Positions 1 to 11,743 of a stretch of 64,000 bases of DNA are shown piece after piece. A program made the translations under genes and the position numbers. The stretch's first letter is position 1. Each line of letters opens with the position of its first letter. Under the pieces are notes generated by a model. It ran no database searches and had not been told where the DNA came from. It saw only the letters and a program-made list of their open reading frames with translations. Origin of the DNA: Bromus sterilis. Lineage: Eukaryota > Streptophyta > Magnoliopsida > Poales > Poaceae. The stretch is from positions 69,858,001 to 69,922,000 of the forward strand of contig OX465598.1 of NCBI GenBank assembly GCA_950022295.1. Direction: 5' to 3'.

Positions 1-494
1 ATATTTTGAACTTTTTTAAAAAATTGAAAATAAAATTTTTTATTTTTATTTTTTTAATGTTACTAGCTAAAATTTTCAACTTTTTTTGAAACTTCCCGAT
101 CGGTCCTCTAGCCTATTTTGAATTAAAAAAAAATAAAAAAAATAAAAAAGATTCAAGTTGTTTTTCTGTTACTAGTGACGCATTTCATACAAAATGCGCC
201 ACTACTAAGTTCATTTTTTTTCATTTTTTTTGTCTTCAGATCTTCAAATGCCCGTAACTTTTTTTCTGTTAGGCTTTTGAGGATTCTAAAAATGTTCAAC
301 GGGGGATTCCCTATTGAATTTGGATATAACTTTTCGAGTAGATGATTTTTCATATAAAAACTTTTTCATCGGAGGTCGTATGCAAAAGTTATGCCCATTT
401 TACAAAATTCTCAAAAGAGTTTGCAAGAAAAGTCGAAATTCATATTTGTAAATTTTCCTAACAACTAGACCACATATCACATGGGAAACTTATT
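1..494. mobile_element. CACTA-like transposon fragment (subterminal region)
   Basis: AT-rich, non-coding. It contains an imperfect inverted pair around 175-210, a GTGACGCATTT motif facing an AATGCGCCACTA motif. This type of GCGC-centred short inverted repeat is one I associate with subterminal regions of grass CACTA elements. The rest (about 210-490) is low-complexity A/T-rich sequence without a credible frame; the 66-codon minus frame there looks like chance. It abuts the broken endonuclease frame of the LINE at about 495, so it either inserted into the LINE or joined it by deletion. No CACTA terminus and no target duplication is inside the window, so the class assignment rests on motif resemblance only. 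Confidence 0.4.
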
Positions 495-496
495 TT

Positions 497-945
497 AAAA
501 TCCCCAAGCAAAAGCCAATTAGCATCAAAAGGGATAGATAGGTGATAAATCCAATCCACAAAACTATCTCTTTGCTGCTGCTCACAAGGGCCATAAACAT
601 TCACCAGAGTCCAAGATTCAACATTATGGGAAGAAGTGAACTGGATCACCATCCCAAAAGATTTGGTATGAACTAACTGCCCATGAAAGATAGATGAATT
701 CCAAATGGTCAAAATTCCCCCAGAAGCACCTCTCGAGGGAACCACAACAAATTGGTCAAATCGCCTGGGGCAAAAGGATTTAATAAAATTGTGGTCAACA
801 ATCTCACATTTGGTTTTTGAAGGCAGATAACTGCACACTGACTATACTCAATTTTCTCCCGCACTGCACTTTGTTGAGCTGATGAATTTAGACCACGAAC
901 ATTCCAACAAAGCACTTTCCAATCTCTAGTAGTTGTATAATTCAT
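497..945 (-). pseudogene. LINE ORF2 fragment: AP-endonuclease domain, frameshifted and truncated
   Basis: ORF2 of L1-type elements encodes the endonuclease that nicks the target and the reverse transcriptase. The ATG at 945 opens a frame with WKVLCWNVRGLN, the first endonuclease motif. It runs to ICLQ and shifts frame at the T-run at about 814-818, where one base appears lost exactly in the codon expected for the catalytic Glu of the CLQET motif. The second frame continues with the CPRRFDQF, RGASGGILTIW, VNVYGP and LLLGDF motifs of plant LINE endonucleases. After GDF (near 500) similarity stops. The fragment cannot make an active enzyme. Confidence 0.8.
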
Positions 946-1100
946 GTAGAGTAGCAGAAAGGAAAAGTAGGATAACCATAAACATTATAGTTATCATCCA
1001 GTCACATAAAGAACACCACGGGCCAAAAAGAAGCTGCCCAGTAACAGTATCACAAATGGCCAAATTAAAGGCTTGCCACACCCAGAAAACATAATGGTAG

Positions 1101-4100
1101 CTAAACATCATCATTAGCCTCCTGAGATGCAGATGATGGAGCTGCCATAAGCTTCTCCTTCGTCAGAAGAGATGGATCAATCTGCAAGTCCGCGCCAATG
1201 GTCTGAATGACCCTGATCGGAGTGGGTGGCACCACCTGTTCCTCCTGTTGGGATGGGCCTTGGGCTTGTCCTTGGGGCTCTTCCTCCGTCACCAAGTGAA
1301 TGGGCTTGGCCTTGGGCTTCTTCCGTTTTGGAGCCATAGGGAGTTCAGTCAAAGTTCCCGCCTTGAAACCATCCCGCTTGATTGCGCTTCTGGTGCAGCG
1401 CCTAACAGAAGTGTCGACCACAGGTGTTGCCCTCTTCTTGCGTCTTGGTGCTGACACCTTTGCTAATTGTGGGCTGGAAAAGGTGAGTGCCTTGGGGAGC
1501 TCCACCTCAGGCCATGAAGGAGTCGAAGAGCGTGACCTTGCATCATCATCAATAAAAATAAGGGAGAGCTCCCTGGAACTCTCATCAAAAGCCATGCTCC
1601 AATATCTCTTGGAACAGACCAGAGGGAGAGACGGACACACATTCAGACTTCTGGGGATCTGCAGGGAGCAGAGTTCAGGCATCACTCTGGAAAAAGCCCT
1701 GCTCCATTGCATCTCCGGGGGAAATTCAGGCCCAGCAGCAATTTTGATCATCCCCACGAACACTTGTTGTGGAGGAAAAGGTGGTGGGGCATAGGGAACC
1801 AGTGCCAGAATGGGCTCCTCCTCAACTGGTTGCTGAAGCACAGGGTCCTCATCATCAGCAATGTTGACAACTTCCATCATTGGTTGTTCCACCGATTCAG
1901 AGGGTTCTGGATGGTCCAGCACCATGGACTGCTGGTCTTGATCGGGGGCCTCCTGTTGATTCTGATTCTCCGGCTGTTGGTCTGCAGCATCACCCCAAAC
2001 TGCATTTCCCCAACCCGGGGGATCATGGGTGGCAGGAACATTGTCCGGAGCTGATGCAGGGACTTCGTTCCAGCCAATCGCCGGGAATTGGGGAAGCACC
2101 CATGGGATGTTATCTAGGACAAGCTCCCCAGGTAGAGGATGTGGGTTTCCATTGAGCGGCATGGGGTCCTCGTCTTGTGGCATTTGGTTCGCCCAATCTA
2201 CTCCCAAGATATAGCAGGCAGTCGTCCAGTTAACTCTGTTTCCTCCCCATTCAACATAATCACCAAAGACTACATCCCTTGGAACCAGCTCGTTGGAAGG
2301 GAAAGACGCATGTATAATCGAGCGCACCAAATAGGGATCAGCAGAGTTCGAAGAGTGAAATTTACCAAAAGTATTATTGGCCTCTGACAGGTTCTTGGTG
2401 TTGCGGTAGTCAAGAGGTACTCCCACCAGCATGAGTCATGAGCCAGCCCGTACGGAAATCATCCGCACCACGGAATCCAGCACATTGGTCGTGGTTGTAG
2501 AAACGCACGAATCTATCATCGCCAAGATCAAAGGGGGTTGCTGTGTGAGAGTGTACCTAACAGCTGCATCCCGGACTTGAAAAAGCCCCACTCCCAGAAA
2601 CCATGGCTGCACCGAGCGCACCATAATGCCGCGGGCCTGGAGGAAATCCGCTATCTCTTCACGGGCGGGCCCCAAAGCTTCAGGTGGTGGTGGCGGCATG
2701 ATCTCTGCCACCATGAAGTCCTCGTGACGCCTCTCCGGCCTCGCCCCCGCAGTGACAAAGGTGCGCGGCAGCCGATTGGGCCCGCCGTCAACGATAAGAT
2801 GGCCGGCGGGGAGGTACCGATGGGGGTCTAGCTCATAGACCGCCATGGATGCCGAGCTTGGAGTGCAGCGAGAGCAGGGCGGAGCGGTGAGATCGATTGG
2901 AGGCGGCGAAGCACAAGCGGCAGGTGGGGTTTTCTCCTCGGAGACGCTTGGGCAGGGAAAAGAGGTGGCGCGAGTCCCAATATGAGGGGAAGAGTCCGAT
3001 GTGTACTCAATGGGATGTTGCGTGTGAATAGGCCTCCAGACGCGTCCCTCTCTACGTGCAATCACATCGCAGTCCCGTCTACGATGGCCCACGCGGTTGC
3101 ATGCCATGCAGAGGCGTTTAGACGGGCAAGACGATGACAGGTGGCCCTGTATGTTGCAGATAGAGCAGGTCATGATCCGGGCCACCATGTCATCCACCAT
3201 CGCTTCAAACGCATCCGTAGAAGACTCGCCCTACGTGGTGGAGGGGGAAGCCTGCACCGAATCTTTTTGTTTCTCCTGTAAGGCAACTCCAGCTATGGAT
3301 ACGTGCTGATTGCCCACACTAGGCGAGGCACAGATGTTGAAAGATGGCAGTAGAGTCCGTTGCACCATATCCGGTAAAGAATCTTTATCACCTGCGGAAG
3401 ATCCGGGATCCGCCAAGGAAAGCGGAACTGTTCCAAATTGAATCACCGGCGTTGCCACCGTCCGGTGAACAACCAAAGGCGGCGACGGCGGAGGACATTC
3501 ATCCGGGAGAAGATCATAACCTTCTTGAATCAAATCCTTACGAGCCTCGGGATGCACACGCATATTATAGCTTTTGCAGGCGTCATAGTCAATTATAGTA
3601 GCAAAACGTAGGGTTTTGGACCTAGATGGCCTAACCTTCATCGCCGACTTCTTTGGATCCGCACGAAGTGCATTCATCCCCGCCTGAGCACGTTTCTTGG
3701 ATGGACTTACCAATGTCCATTCCTCCTTGCATTGCTTCTGCCAAAGCTTGAACTCATAGATCCATTGAGGCCCTCCATAATTCCAAAGATAAAAATAACA
3801 AATAAACTTTGGAGAGACAAACTTCCTGCGCTTGGTGAGCATAAAACCAACATGTTTGTTAGCAACCGTGAATGAGAAAAAACGATCACGTATAGAAGAA
3901 ACCTTGAGTGCATCACATCGGCCGCCCGTGATGGACTCAAGAGCAACCGCCGCGGAGTCTTCATACAGCTTAAAAGACATGCGGCCAAACGCCACCACCA
4001 TGGTGAAATCGCCCGAGTGCATGGTGGGATGCACCGTAGATAAAAAGCCTCGTCGAACCTCCTCAGAAAACTCCTTTCCAGGAGCCAGATCCAAAACCAT

Positions 4101-4124
4101 CTGGAGGGCTGCATAGACCGCCAT
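1101..4124 (-). pseudogene. LINE ORF1, nucleic-acid-binding protein, two in-frame stops
   Basis: ORF1 of L1-type elements makes an RNA-binding chaperone of the retrotransposition particle. Three open stretches (4124-3231, 3200-2436, 2432-1101) lie in one frame, together about 1007 codons, broken only by a TAG at 3233-3231 and a TGA at 2438-2436. There is no net frameshift. The N-terminal third (about residues 1-150) has the small globular look of the plant LINE ORF1 N-terminal domain. A Cys-rich region follows the first stop (CSICNIQGHLSSSCPSKRLC, then CMACNRVGHRRRDC), two CCHC-like knuckles. The C-terminal part is Pro/Gln/Glu-rich. The TGA probably replaces a Trp codon. ATG at 4124 opens the frame just after a short GC-rich leader. 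Confidence 0.75.
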
Positions 4125-4353
4125 GAGATGGCTATCAATGCAAAGAGGAGGAGACGCCGGAGACGATGATCGGAGCCAAAAGTTGATGAAGAGGCCCGAT
4201 CAACGAAGATCTACGATGGGGTGGCTAGGGTTTAGAGGTGGCGACGTGGGGGTGGGAGAGCGCCATCAGTTGGTGTTGGGTCATCTGCCTACTATATTTT
4301 TGCAGGAAGTGAAATAGCAAGGTCATTCAAGACTGCCATCTCTGCAGAAGTAA

Positions 4354-7300
4354 ATGGAAGATGCAAATGATAAGCTACAGTCAACGGTTAATTCTGATGC
4401 TAAACATGTCTGCGAGCAGGGCGATTCCAACATGTTAAATTCTTTTGCAAACGACTACAAAAAAATGTGCCCCCTGATAGCCAAGAAGATAACTTTATGC
4501 AGGTATTGAGATTCATAGATAAAAAATTGCTTGCATTTTGCGTTGCTATGTTCAAAAATGATACTAACTCAGATGCCTTACTCTTGGACGAAAAAGCCAA
4601 ATTTCTCCTATCTGGCACTGCTACAGGGATATATTCAGAACACATATGCCCGTGCCGATGGAATTCTTCAGGTGAGAAATTAAGAAAAAAAATAAGTAAC
4701 AAATAATTGTATGATTTCCACCCCCAGTGTTCCAAAAAAACTCTAACATGCTGTTTTGTTTTGTGTGTCCACAGGAACCATCCTTACCGAACCAAGGATC
4801 AAACTTCGAAACATATACCCTCGCCATAGACTCATTTCATGACAGGGTGCTGTCAAATGAAAATGGACTGAGAAATGAACAACAGTACATGGAGGGCGTG
4901 TCTCAACCTACAAACTTTCAGGTTTTTTCGACGTCCAATTTTTTTAGCTCAATGTAAGGTTTAAACCATTGTTGTTCAAGAATAACTTCTCGTGTTTCCA
5001 CCTGCAGGGCCGCGTTTGTCGTGTGGGCGATCTTCCAGCACAAATCCCGGATAAGTCAACAATGAATGCCCTTGCACCTTCTGATGAAACGACGTATACT
5101 GAGGTATAAAAACAAATAATGTGTTTGCGAAAAAAATATAGAGGGAACAAAACCGCAAAAAATACTAAACTGAAAAAGAGTTGCGATTCATTTCTCTCAT
5201 AGGGTGGTTCGAGTGTCAATGGCAGCCGTGTATTAAATACAAACGTTGATGAAGACCCGTGGAGGAAAAATCTGTTTGATGAAATGACGCTAGACGAGGT
5301 TTGGCATGAAACAAAAAATCTGATTGATTAATCTATTTTTTTTTACATGAGGAGGTCAACTAACTTACTCAAGGAACCTGAAACAAAAATGTTTTGTGCA
5401 GGTTAGTGCGCGATATCCTGAAGAAACTGGCATAAAAACTAAAGATCGCAATCACACTTGGAACTTGAGCTCGCCAGACGGGGGTGGTGAAGGTTTTTCT
5501 GAGCAGCACAATGATGCCGACCCGATCTCTCTGCTGGGTGAAAATGATGAACAAGATGACGAGGATGATGCAAATGATATCGATGCTGATACCATTGACG
5601 CTTTCTTGAATAAGGAAAGAGAAACTGCTGAAGAAGGGAAAACCTACAAAACTGAGAGTGAACTAAAACCTGAACTAGGAATGGAATTTAAAACAAGAGA
5701 TGAGGCTCAAAAATTCTTTAACTTCTACTCCTTGGTGGCTGGATTCTCAATGAAAATTTCTGCAGTTTTTCGCACAACGAGCATGAAGAGGAACAGGGAA
5801 GTCACAAGGGTTACGCTAAAGCGCAACAAACATGGGCATAATACTGAGACAGAGAGAGACAAGTTAGTTGTGCAGAGACAAAGCAATGTCATTGCGAAAA
5901 CAAACTGCAAAGTAGAAATGGTGATAACTGAGAAGAATGGCATATGGCGAGTGACGTCACTGAACCTTGAGCATAATCATGATCTCAATCCAGGGAGCAT
6001 GTTCTTCAGGTCACATGTGTATATGTCTCCAGAAGAGAAATCTCTCATAAGAACAATGAAGAAATGCAACATCCCGACACGGAAAATAGTTGCTGTTCTA
6101 GCTTACATAAGGGGAGGCATGGACAAACTCCCATACAAGAAAAGGAAGGTGAGTAACTATGGGACTAAGATAACAAGAGAGCTTGAGAACAGTGATGTGA
6201 TGGAAGAGTGATGGAGTTCTTCAAGAAGAAACAAGTTGAGAGCCCTGGATTCTGCTATAGTATGGAAGTTGATACAAAGTCAAAGGTGAGAAGTGTTTTT
6301 TGGACTGATGCAAGATCTAGGCTTATGTATCAAGAGTACGGGGACTGCATTAGCTTCGATACAACTTTCCTCACAAACAAATATAATCTGCCGTTTGCTC
6401 CGATAGTTGGTATTTCCCCACATGGCAAGACATACTTGTTTGCTTGTCCTCTGATTGTGAATGAGTCAAGAAACACCTTTAAGTGGCTGTTTGAGCAATT
6501 CTTGGCGGCTATGGGTGGCAAGCACCCGGACTCGGTGATAACAGACCAGGACAAGGGAATGGAGGGGGCTATATCATCTGTTTTTACGAAAGCAACACAT
6601 AGGACATGTTTGTTTGATGTGGTGAAAAAACTTGAACCTTTGTGCAGACTCTTCCAAGTAAATGAAGGGCTTTACGAAGAGTTGCATGACATAATTAACA
6701 ACTCGCTGACTGAGCTGGAATTTGAATCACTGTGGCTAAAGATGATTGAAGACTACAATCTTGGAGATCACAAAATTTTCCAAGATATGTGGAAGAACAG
6801 GAAGAAATATGTGCTAGTGTACTTCAAGTCAAAAAAATTCCATTCATACAAACAACCGCGAGAAGTGAAGGGACAAATGCTTTGTTCAAAAAAGGAGCGA
6901 GCGCACAATTTAGCATGACTAGCTTCTTGCGAGAGTATCAAAGAATAATTGATACAATACACAAGAATGAAGACGAATTGGACCATAACTCGTTGAACAA
7001 GAAGGTGTCTTCGAAATCGTTCTTCACAAAATATTACATTGAAAGACAAGCTCATGACCTTTACAATGTTAGCATTTTCAAAAAAATCCAGATCACCTTG
7101 AATGATGTCACCCGTCTGGAAATACATGAGCATGAGCGCTCGAAAGTGTACTTGGTTTACCAGGCAAAGAACTACATGAAGAAAGAGCATAGACCAAGGG
7201 TTTATGTGGTCAATGTGGACACAGAGAAGAGAGATTACGCATATGTGTGCTGCAGATTTGAAAAAGATGGCATGTTGTGCTCACATATACTGAAAGTGAT

Positions 7301-7904
7301 GCTACATATTGAAGTTGATGAAATACCAGAGAAGTACCTAATTGATTTTTGGAGAAAGAAAAGCAAGAAATCGAGACGGCGTAGCATCGCCCCACTAAAT
7401 TTGGACAGTGGTTCTCTCAGGTACAACATCCTTGGCATGAAATTGATGGACCTTGGCTCAAGCGGGTCCAGAAATCAGAAAAAATATGAGTACTTACTCG
7501 GTGAGATCGATAGGATTAAAGACCACTTTGAGGACATGGACAAGGAGGAGGAAGCTAAATCAGCCGAGGATTGTGCGACACCGGGGATGACCGTTGGCAA
7601 CTTTGAGTTTGTGGGAGACAATGAAAATAACGCCTCAATGGTTAACCTATTGAATCCAGACAAGGCTCACACTAAAGGGCGGCCGAGAATGATGTCAATA
7701 CATGAACGGATAAAGAAAAAAAAGTTTTACAAATGTGCCAACTGTCATGAACCTAACCACACCGTGAGGAAGTGTGAAAAACTTCACATAGTGTTTGATC
7801 CGCCCAAGGGGAAGCGTCGAGGTAAATCGACAACAAGGCCAAGTACGCACCGCTCCTCCCGCACTTGTGAAAATAATAAAAAGACTAGGCATATAGTTTG
7901 CTAA
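4354..7904 (+). pseudogene. FAR1/MULE-type transposase, six exons, frameshifted
   Basis: Transposase of a Mutator-like element, related to the FHY3/FAR1 regulators. Exons by splice sites: 4354-4502, 4639-4671, 4775-4921, 5008-5103, 5203-5298 and 5402-7904. Introns are short (69-136 bp), GT-AG and mostly phase 0. The last exon carries an acidic segment, a FAR1 DNA-binding domain (about 5680-5980, ending LEHNHDL), a MULE transposase core (6290-6840; Asp in CISFDTTF and VITDQDKG), a SWIM finger (CCRFEKDGMLCSH, 7246-7284) and a CCHC-like knuckle (CANCHEPNHTVRKC, near 7736). Breaks: an A-run slip in exon 1 (about 4457), an 11-bp near-duplication at about 6200 creating a TGA, and one A lost from the A7 run near 6832. 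The start ATG is the first one in the exon-1 frame. A longer C-terminus through a donor at 7822 is possible. Confidence 0.8.
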
Positions 7905-9324
7905 TATATGGGCTGAGTTTTCAACTGCATTTGGGGATGATATATGTTCACTAGAAAACTGATAACTAAGTAGGCAATTCAGAAAAATGAACACAGATGA
8001 GAAAAAGAGGCTTTGGCTGTGCTAGGAGAAAATGCTGAGAGAAAAACTTAATTTTAGTAAATCTGACTTGTGGGGCATTCGACACCGTAAAGTAGAAGTG
8101 ATAACTGTACTACCAAAACTTAAAATAAAAATAACTCTTAAATAATAAAAAAGTGCAATCACTAGCTGACCGGGGGGTATGCTTCCTAAACTATTTCCAG
8201 TGTTCTCATTTCTATCACGTTCGTCTAACACATCTTGCGGAAACTTTTGGAAAAAAATGTTGTCCTAATTGGTAACAAAACTGCTTTGCATGTGTTATTT
8301 TTTTTCAGCTGGGGGTCCAGCCAAAAAAACCAAACGAAGCAATGTTGTAAACATACCAGAATATGGCGTTTCTCACTTCAGTTTGGTCCAGCGAGCTGCA
8401 ACCCTGCCCCTCCTGCACCCCAAGAATTGACGAGCTCCCTGCAATGAGTATCAAACAAAAATGTTACTCTTAAAAAACAATGAGGATCAGTCGTTATGAT
8501 TTTTGTATCGAATAAAGACACCCCAAAAAAGCAAAAATGGTTTTTATGTGTTGTACTGAGACAATGAAGAAAATGTATGATTACATTTTTACCTGTTTTC
8601 TTGCCGCCAGCCCTATAAGTTCCAGCCATGCCTTCAAGTTTGAAAATGATAGGAAACATGTAAGCAAAATTTTCCAGAGGCCAACCTGGCATAGAAATAG
8701 CGTGAAGCTACAGTCAGGCCAAACTGACATGAAAACTAAAATGTTGGACTAAAAATGATACATTAATTTTAAAGCTGTTAAGCAATTAACTCATGCTTCT
8801 ACAGGAGCCTTGTGAATGATACTCGAAAAAATTATTTCTGCTTCAGATCTTAGCCTACAAAAAAATTGAATTTATGACTAATGTGAGGCAGCATACTGTA
8901 CTGAACCTTGCCATTAGAATTTACAATCTAAAAAATTCTTCACATATCAGCACACGTGTCTCCACATTTTTCCACTATGAACAAATATTAAAACTTCTTC
9001 ACATATGTCATAAACCAAAACGCAAAACAGTAACCCTCTTGGAAAGATCTCGGCAATTGCCACTGTGAAGTGTAAACATGCCAACAACTGTAAAACTGAA
9101 TACTATTACATACGCAAAATTACTCACTTGCGTGAAAGGCTGCGGTTATCCAACTTTAACATCTAGCGGATCACAAAAAAAGAAAAAGGAAACTGTCCCG
9201 ACACTATGACTATCTATTTTTCTTGTTTTTCTCGTGTATCTTCAAGTGACAAGTAAAAAACAACGCTGATCACGGTGGCGAATGAGCACTGGTTATGATC
9301 TTGTAGAAGATCATCTCCGTTCCA
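7905..9324. other. Convergent 3' region of the two MULE genes, with ambiguous exons
   Basis: About 1.4 kb between the transposase stop and the protease stop. On plus, an acceptor TTTTTTTTCAG at 8308 opens a short frame (8309-8430) that could be a last transposase exon joined from a donor at 7822. On minus, the same bases form an exon with good sites at both ends (acceptor TTGCAG before 8440, donor GTATGT near 8362). This follows another minus exon (about 8691 to 8599) with donor CAG/GTAAAA. The minus exons could be spliced 3' UTR of the protease gene. Both readings are open and I cannot decide between them. The rest (8700-9324) is AT-rich with no clear coding signal. Confidence 0.4.
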
Positions 9325-9532
9325 TCAAACCTCGTTGTCGACAAAAACGCCCTGTAAGCATAACCAGCAAAATAAATGATGGAGCGATATAAGAAATTGT
9401 GAAAAGAATTTTGACTGATAGAAATAAATATTTGTTTACAGGTGAAAAATGCACTCTACAAAAACACATTCATGTATATGGCCGTCAAAAATTGGAAGTC
9501 GGAAATGGTAAAAACAAAGAAATAATACATAC

Positions 9533-9724
9533 TGATATAGAGTAAAACCTCAAATTGGAAATCATTGACCAAAGTCTTGTCAGGGTGTTCTTGCCCCAGA
9601 AATATAGTTGAATCATATATTGAATTCTTATGTTTGTTATGTCATCTATTGAGAAAACCTTTCTTAGATCAATCAGCGGGTGCCATATTTCCATGAACTT
9701 CACTGCGAAGACACGCAATCATCG
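9533..9724 (-). pseudogene. Ulp1 pseudogene exon with the catalytic Cys
   Basis: Acceptor TTTTCACGCAG ends at 9725; the exon opens with GATGATTGC (Asp-Asp-Cys), where Ulp1 proteases have D-C-G. One base appears lost right after the Cys codon, then the frame FAVKFMEIWHPLIDLRKVF follows, matching the helix after the catalytic Cys in plant Ulp1-MULE proteins. The donor is GTATGT at 9532. A last short exon (9351-9325) reads GVFVDNEV and stop in phase. This exon is cut off from the rest of its gene by the Gypsy element that starts 48 bases upstream, inside the intron. Confidence 0.7.
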
Positions 9725-9766
9725 CTGCGTGAAAATAAATAAAATGAAAGTGTTTTGTGGGTGAAT

Positions 9767-9771
9767 ACATT
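9767..9771 (+). repeat. Target-site duplication (left) of Gypsy copy A
   Basis: ACATT directly before the TGTCGGG start of the left LTR. The same five bases follow the TTCTGACA end of the right LTR at 32343-32347. A perfect 5-bp duplication shows that the 22.6-kb block entered as one LTR retrotransposon and that its outer ends have not recombined since. Confidence 0.95.
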
Positions 9772-11738
9772 TGTCGGGACCCGGGGTTAGCGTATGCAAG
9801 TCCAATTAAGACATAGTCATATGGAGAGCCGAGAACCGTACCCACTTGTCTAAGCAGACAAGGCCAAGCACAGAACGTTCTCGGAGAGCATCGTACGTGA
9901 GGGGCATCCCATCCAGGCCGGATGATCAACTGAGATGGGTCCTCATCGTCCGCACACAAGTCTAATGATATGGGTGGTGAACTCCCATATTCAAAGACAA
10001 GTCGCCTCAACCATACTATCGACTATCTCATAACTCTTACATAGACTTACTCCAGCCCGATCACTTAGTCAGGGTCTAGGGCGGGCTCGATCATACCACA
10101 AAGTGTGCACGAGACGGAGTCTCGAGAAATCGCATCGCGATGCCCCAAGCTGCGCACATATAAGGGCCACTTGGTGTATGAAAGACCGCCAGCCAGATCA
10201 CAACTAAGGTCTCGAAAACCCATACAAAGACATGCATGTTATAAACATACACGCAGCACACATGCCTTGTATGAACAGCAGGTATCATTGCAATTCTCTA
10301 CAACGTATACATTTTTATTGATAACTCTTATAGAGTGCGCACAGAGATCACAAACATGTGATCCAACATTAAAACACAAGCGGAAGCAAATTATGTCTGA
10401 GTACAGACAAGTTTAACAAATGGCTTAAGAAGCCTTATTTAAACAAAAGCCCTCCACGATGGAACCAGTCGTCTGACTGGGACTAGACTAGCTTGATCTT
10501 CAGTCGTCCAGCTCGATGAAGAAGCCACCTTCGGGGTCAGTGGTTTCATCTAAAACATAGATTAAGAAAACGTGAGTACAAAATCGTACTCAGCAAGACT
10601 TACATAGGAGCTATACTACTCATGCACATGTATCAAGGTAAAGGTAGGTGGGGTTTCATTTGCAGAAGTGCCAGCTTTGACTTGGCTAGTCCTGAACTAC
10701 GAATACCAGACTTTGAGGTAAGAAGAGTACACGAGTCCACTACTTTCTCCAACCAATTACACCACTATGGTGCCTTCCTCGACTTCCCCACGAGAACGCA
10801 CGCCATAGCACTCACACTTATCTTGGTGTGTTTTAGAAGTATCCGATTCAAGTTGTCTAATAATCAAGCTTAGCTTTCCAAGCAGTCCATAACCGCGGAC
10901 GCGGCTATTCGAATAGTTTTGTTAACCCTACAGGGGTGTACCTCTACACACACATGATCATCATTTACCGCATTTGATCTCGACACCATTCAAGGGGTGC
11001 CAGCGAGGATGCTCACCACAACTGTTACCTCATAGCCGATCTAGTCCGAGAAAGCCGCCTACTTGGGTTGGCTACCACTATCGTGAACCCGGCCGGTTTA
11101 CCGAAGTGGACCCAAGTGATGTGTGCGTGGTGCATAAGCCGGTCTCGGATGATCCGTTCTCTCACTTAGCATCCAGGCCACAAGCCTACCAGAACTCTGA
11201 ACTATTGCGACATCTGGACATCGAAAGGGATGAGTTAGTAAGCTGAGAGGGGTAAGTGAGCCCAATGTGTGGTTGTACTCTTCATCTTGGATCACCACAC
11301 AAGAACTCGGACTTAGGGCGATGTTCAACGAGACAACCCACCGTGTACTCCTACACAGCCTCTCATCGTTCACCTTGTATTAGGGTAGATTCACCAACAC
11401 TTTTCTACCATCAACATCATGATCACTACTATCCCGACTCACAAAACAGTATCATCAAGGTATCACTCTAAGCACGCAATAAGCAGTACAAATGCAGGGG
11501 CCACATGATATCAAACAACTCCTACATTTGCTAGGATTGTGGTTTGCTTACTACTGTGACAAAATGATAGGTCATGCAAAGGAATGGGTTCATCTATGCT
11601 GTAGAAACGTAGCATGGTAATCATCCTATACAATGCATAAGCGAGACATGAGAGGGAAGTGGGATTTTATCGACATGATCAATGGGGGTTTGCTTGCCTT
11701 GCTGACGAGGTTCGGGTTTTGGGTCTTCAGCGAAGGGG

Positions 11739-11743
11739 GCAGC
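11739..11743 (+). repeat. Target-site duplication of the Copia element (left)
   Basis: GCAGC before the LTR start at 11744, repeated at 20163-20167 after the LTR end. The uninterrupted site is visible in the right LTR of copy A (around 30231), where GGGGGCAGCCTCC is continuous. Confidence 0.95.

Larger units (their letters stand above)
495..4265 (-). mobile_element. LINE (L1-type) retrotransposon, 3' part missing
   Basis: Minus-strand non-LTR element with a short 5' UTR (about 4265-4125), a long ORF1 with a zinc-knuckle region, a 155-nt gap, and the start of an ORF2 with an AP-type endonuclease. ORF2 ends abruptly after the LLLGDF motif near 500, so reverse transcriptase, RNase H and the poly(A) tail are absent. 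L1 elements are normally 5'-truncated on insertion; here the 3' part is missing, so the loss is secondary (deletion, or interruption by the neighbouring CACTA-like DNA). The 5' end was placed where the leader stops and exon-like sequence of the neighbouring MULE begins; it could be off by some tens of bases. Confidence 0.75.

Noticed and set aside
5402..7904. Functional host FAR1-RELATED SEQUENCE gene
   Set aside because: Domain order would fit, but three frame breaks, pairing with a Ulp1 gene of the transposon type and the repeat-only surroundings favour a decayed MULE transposase.
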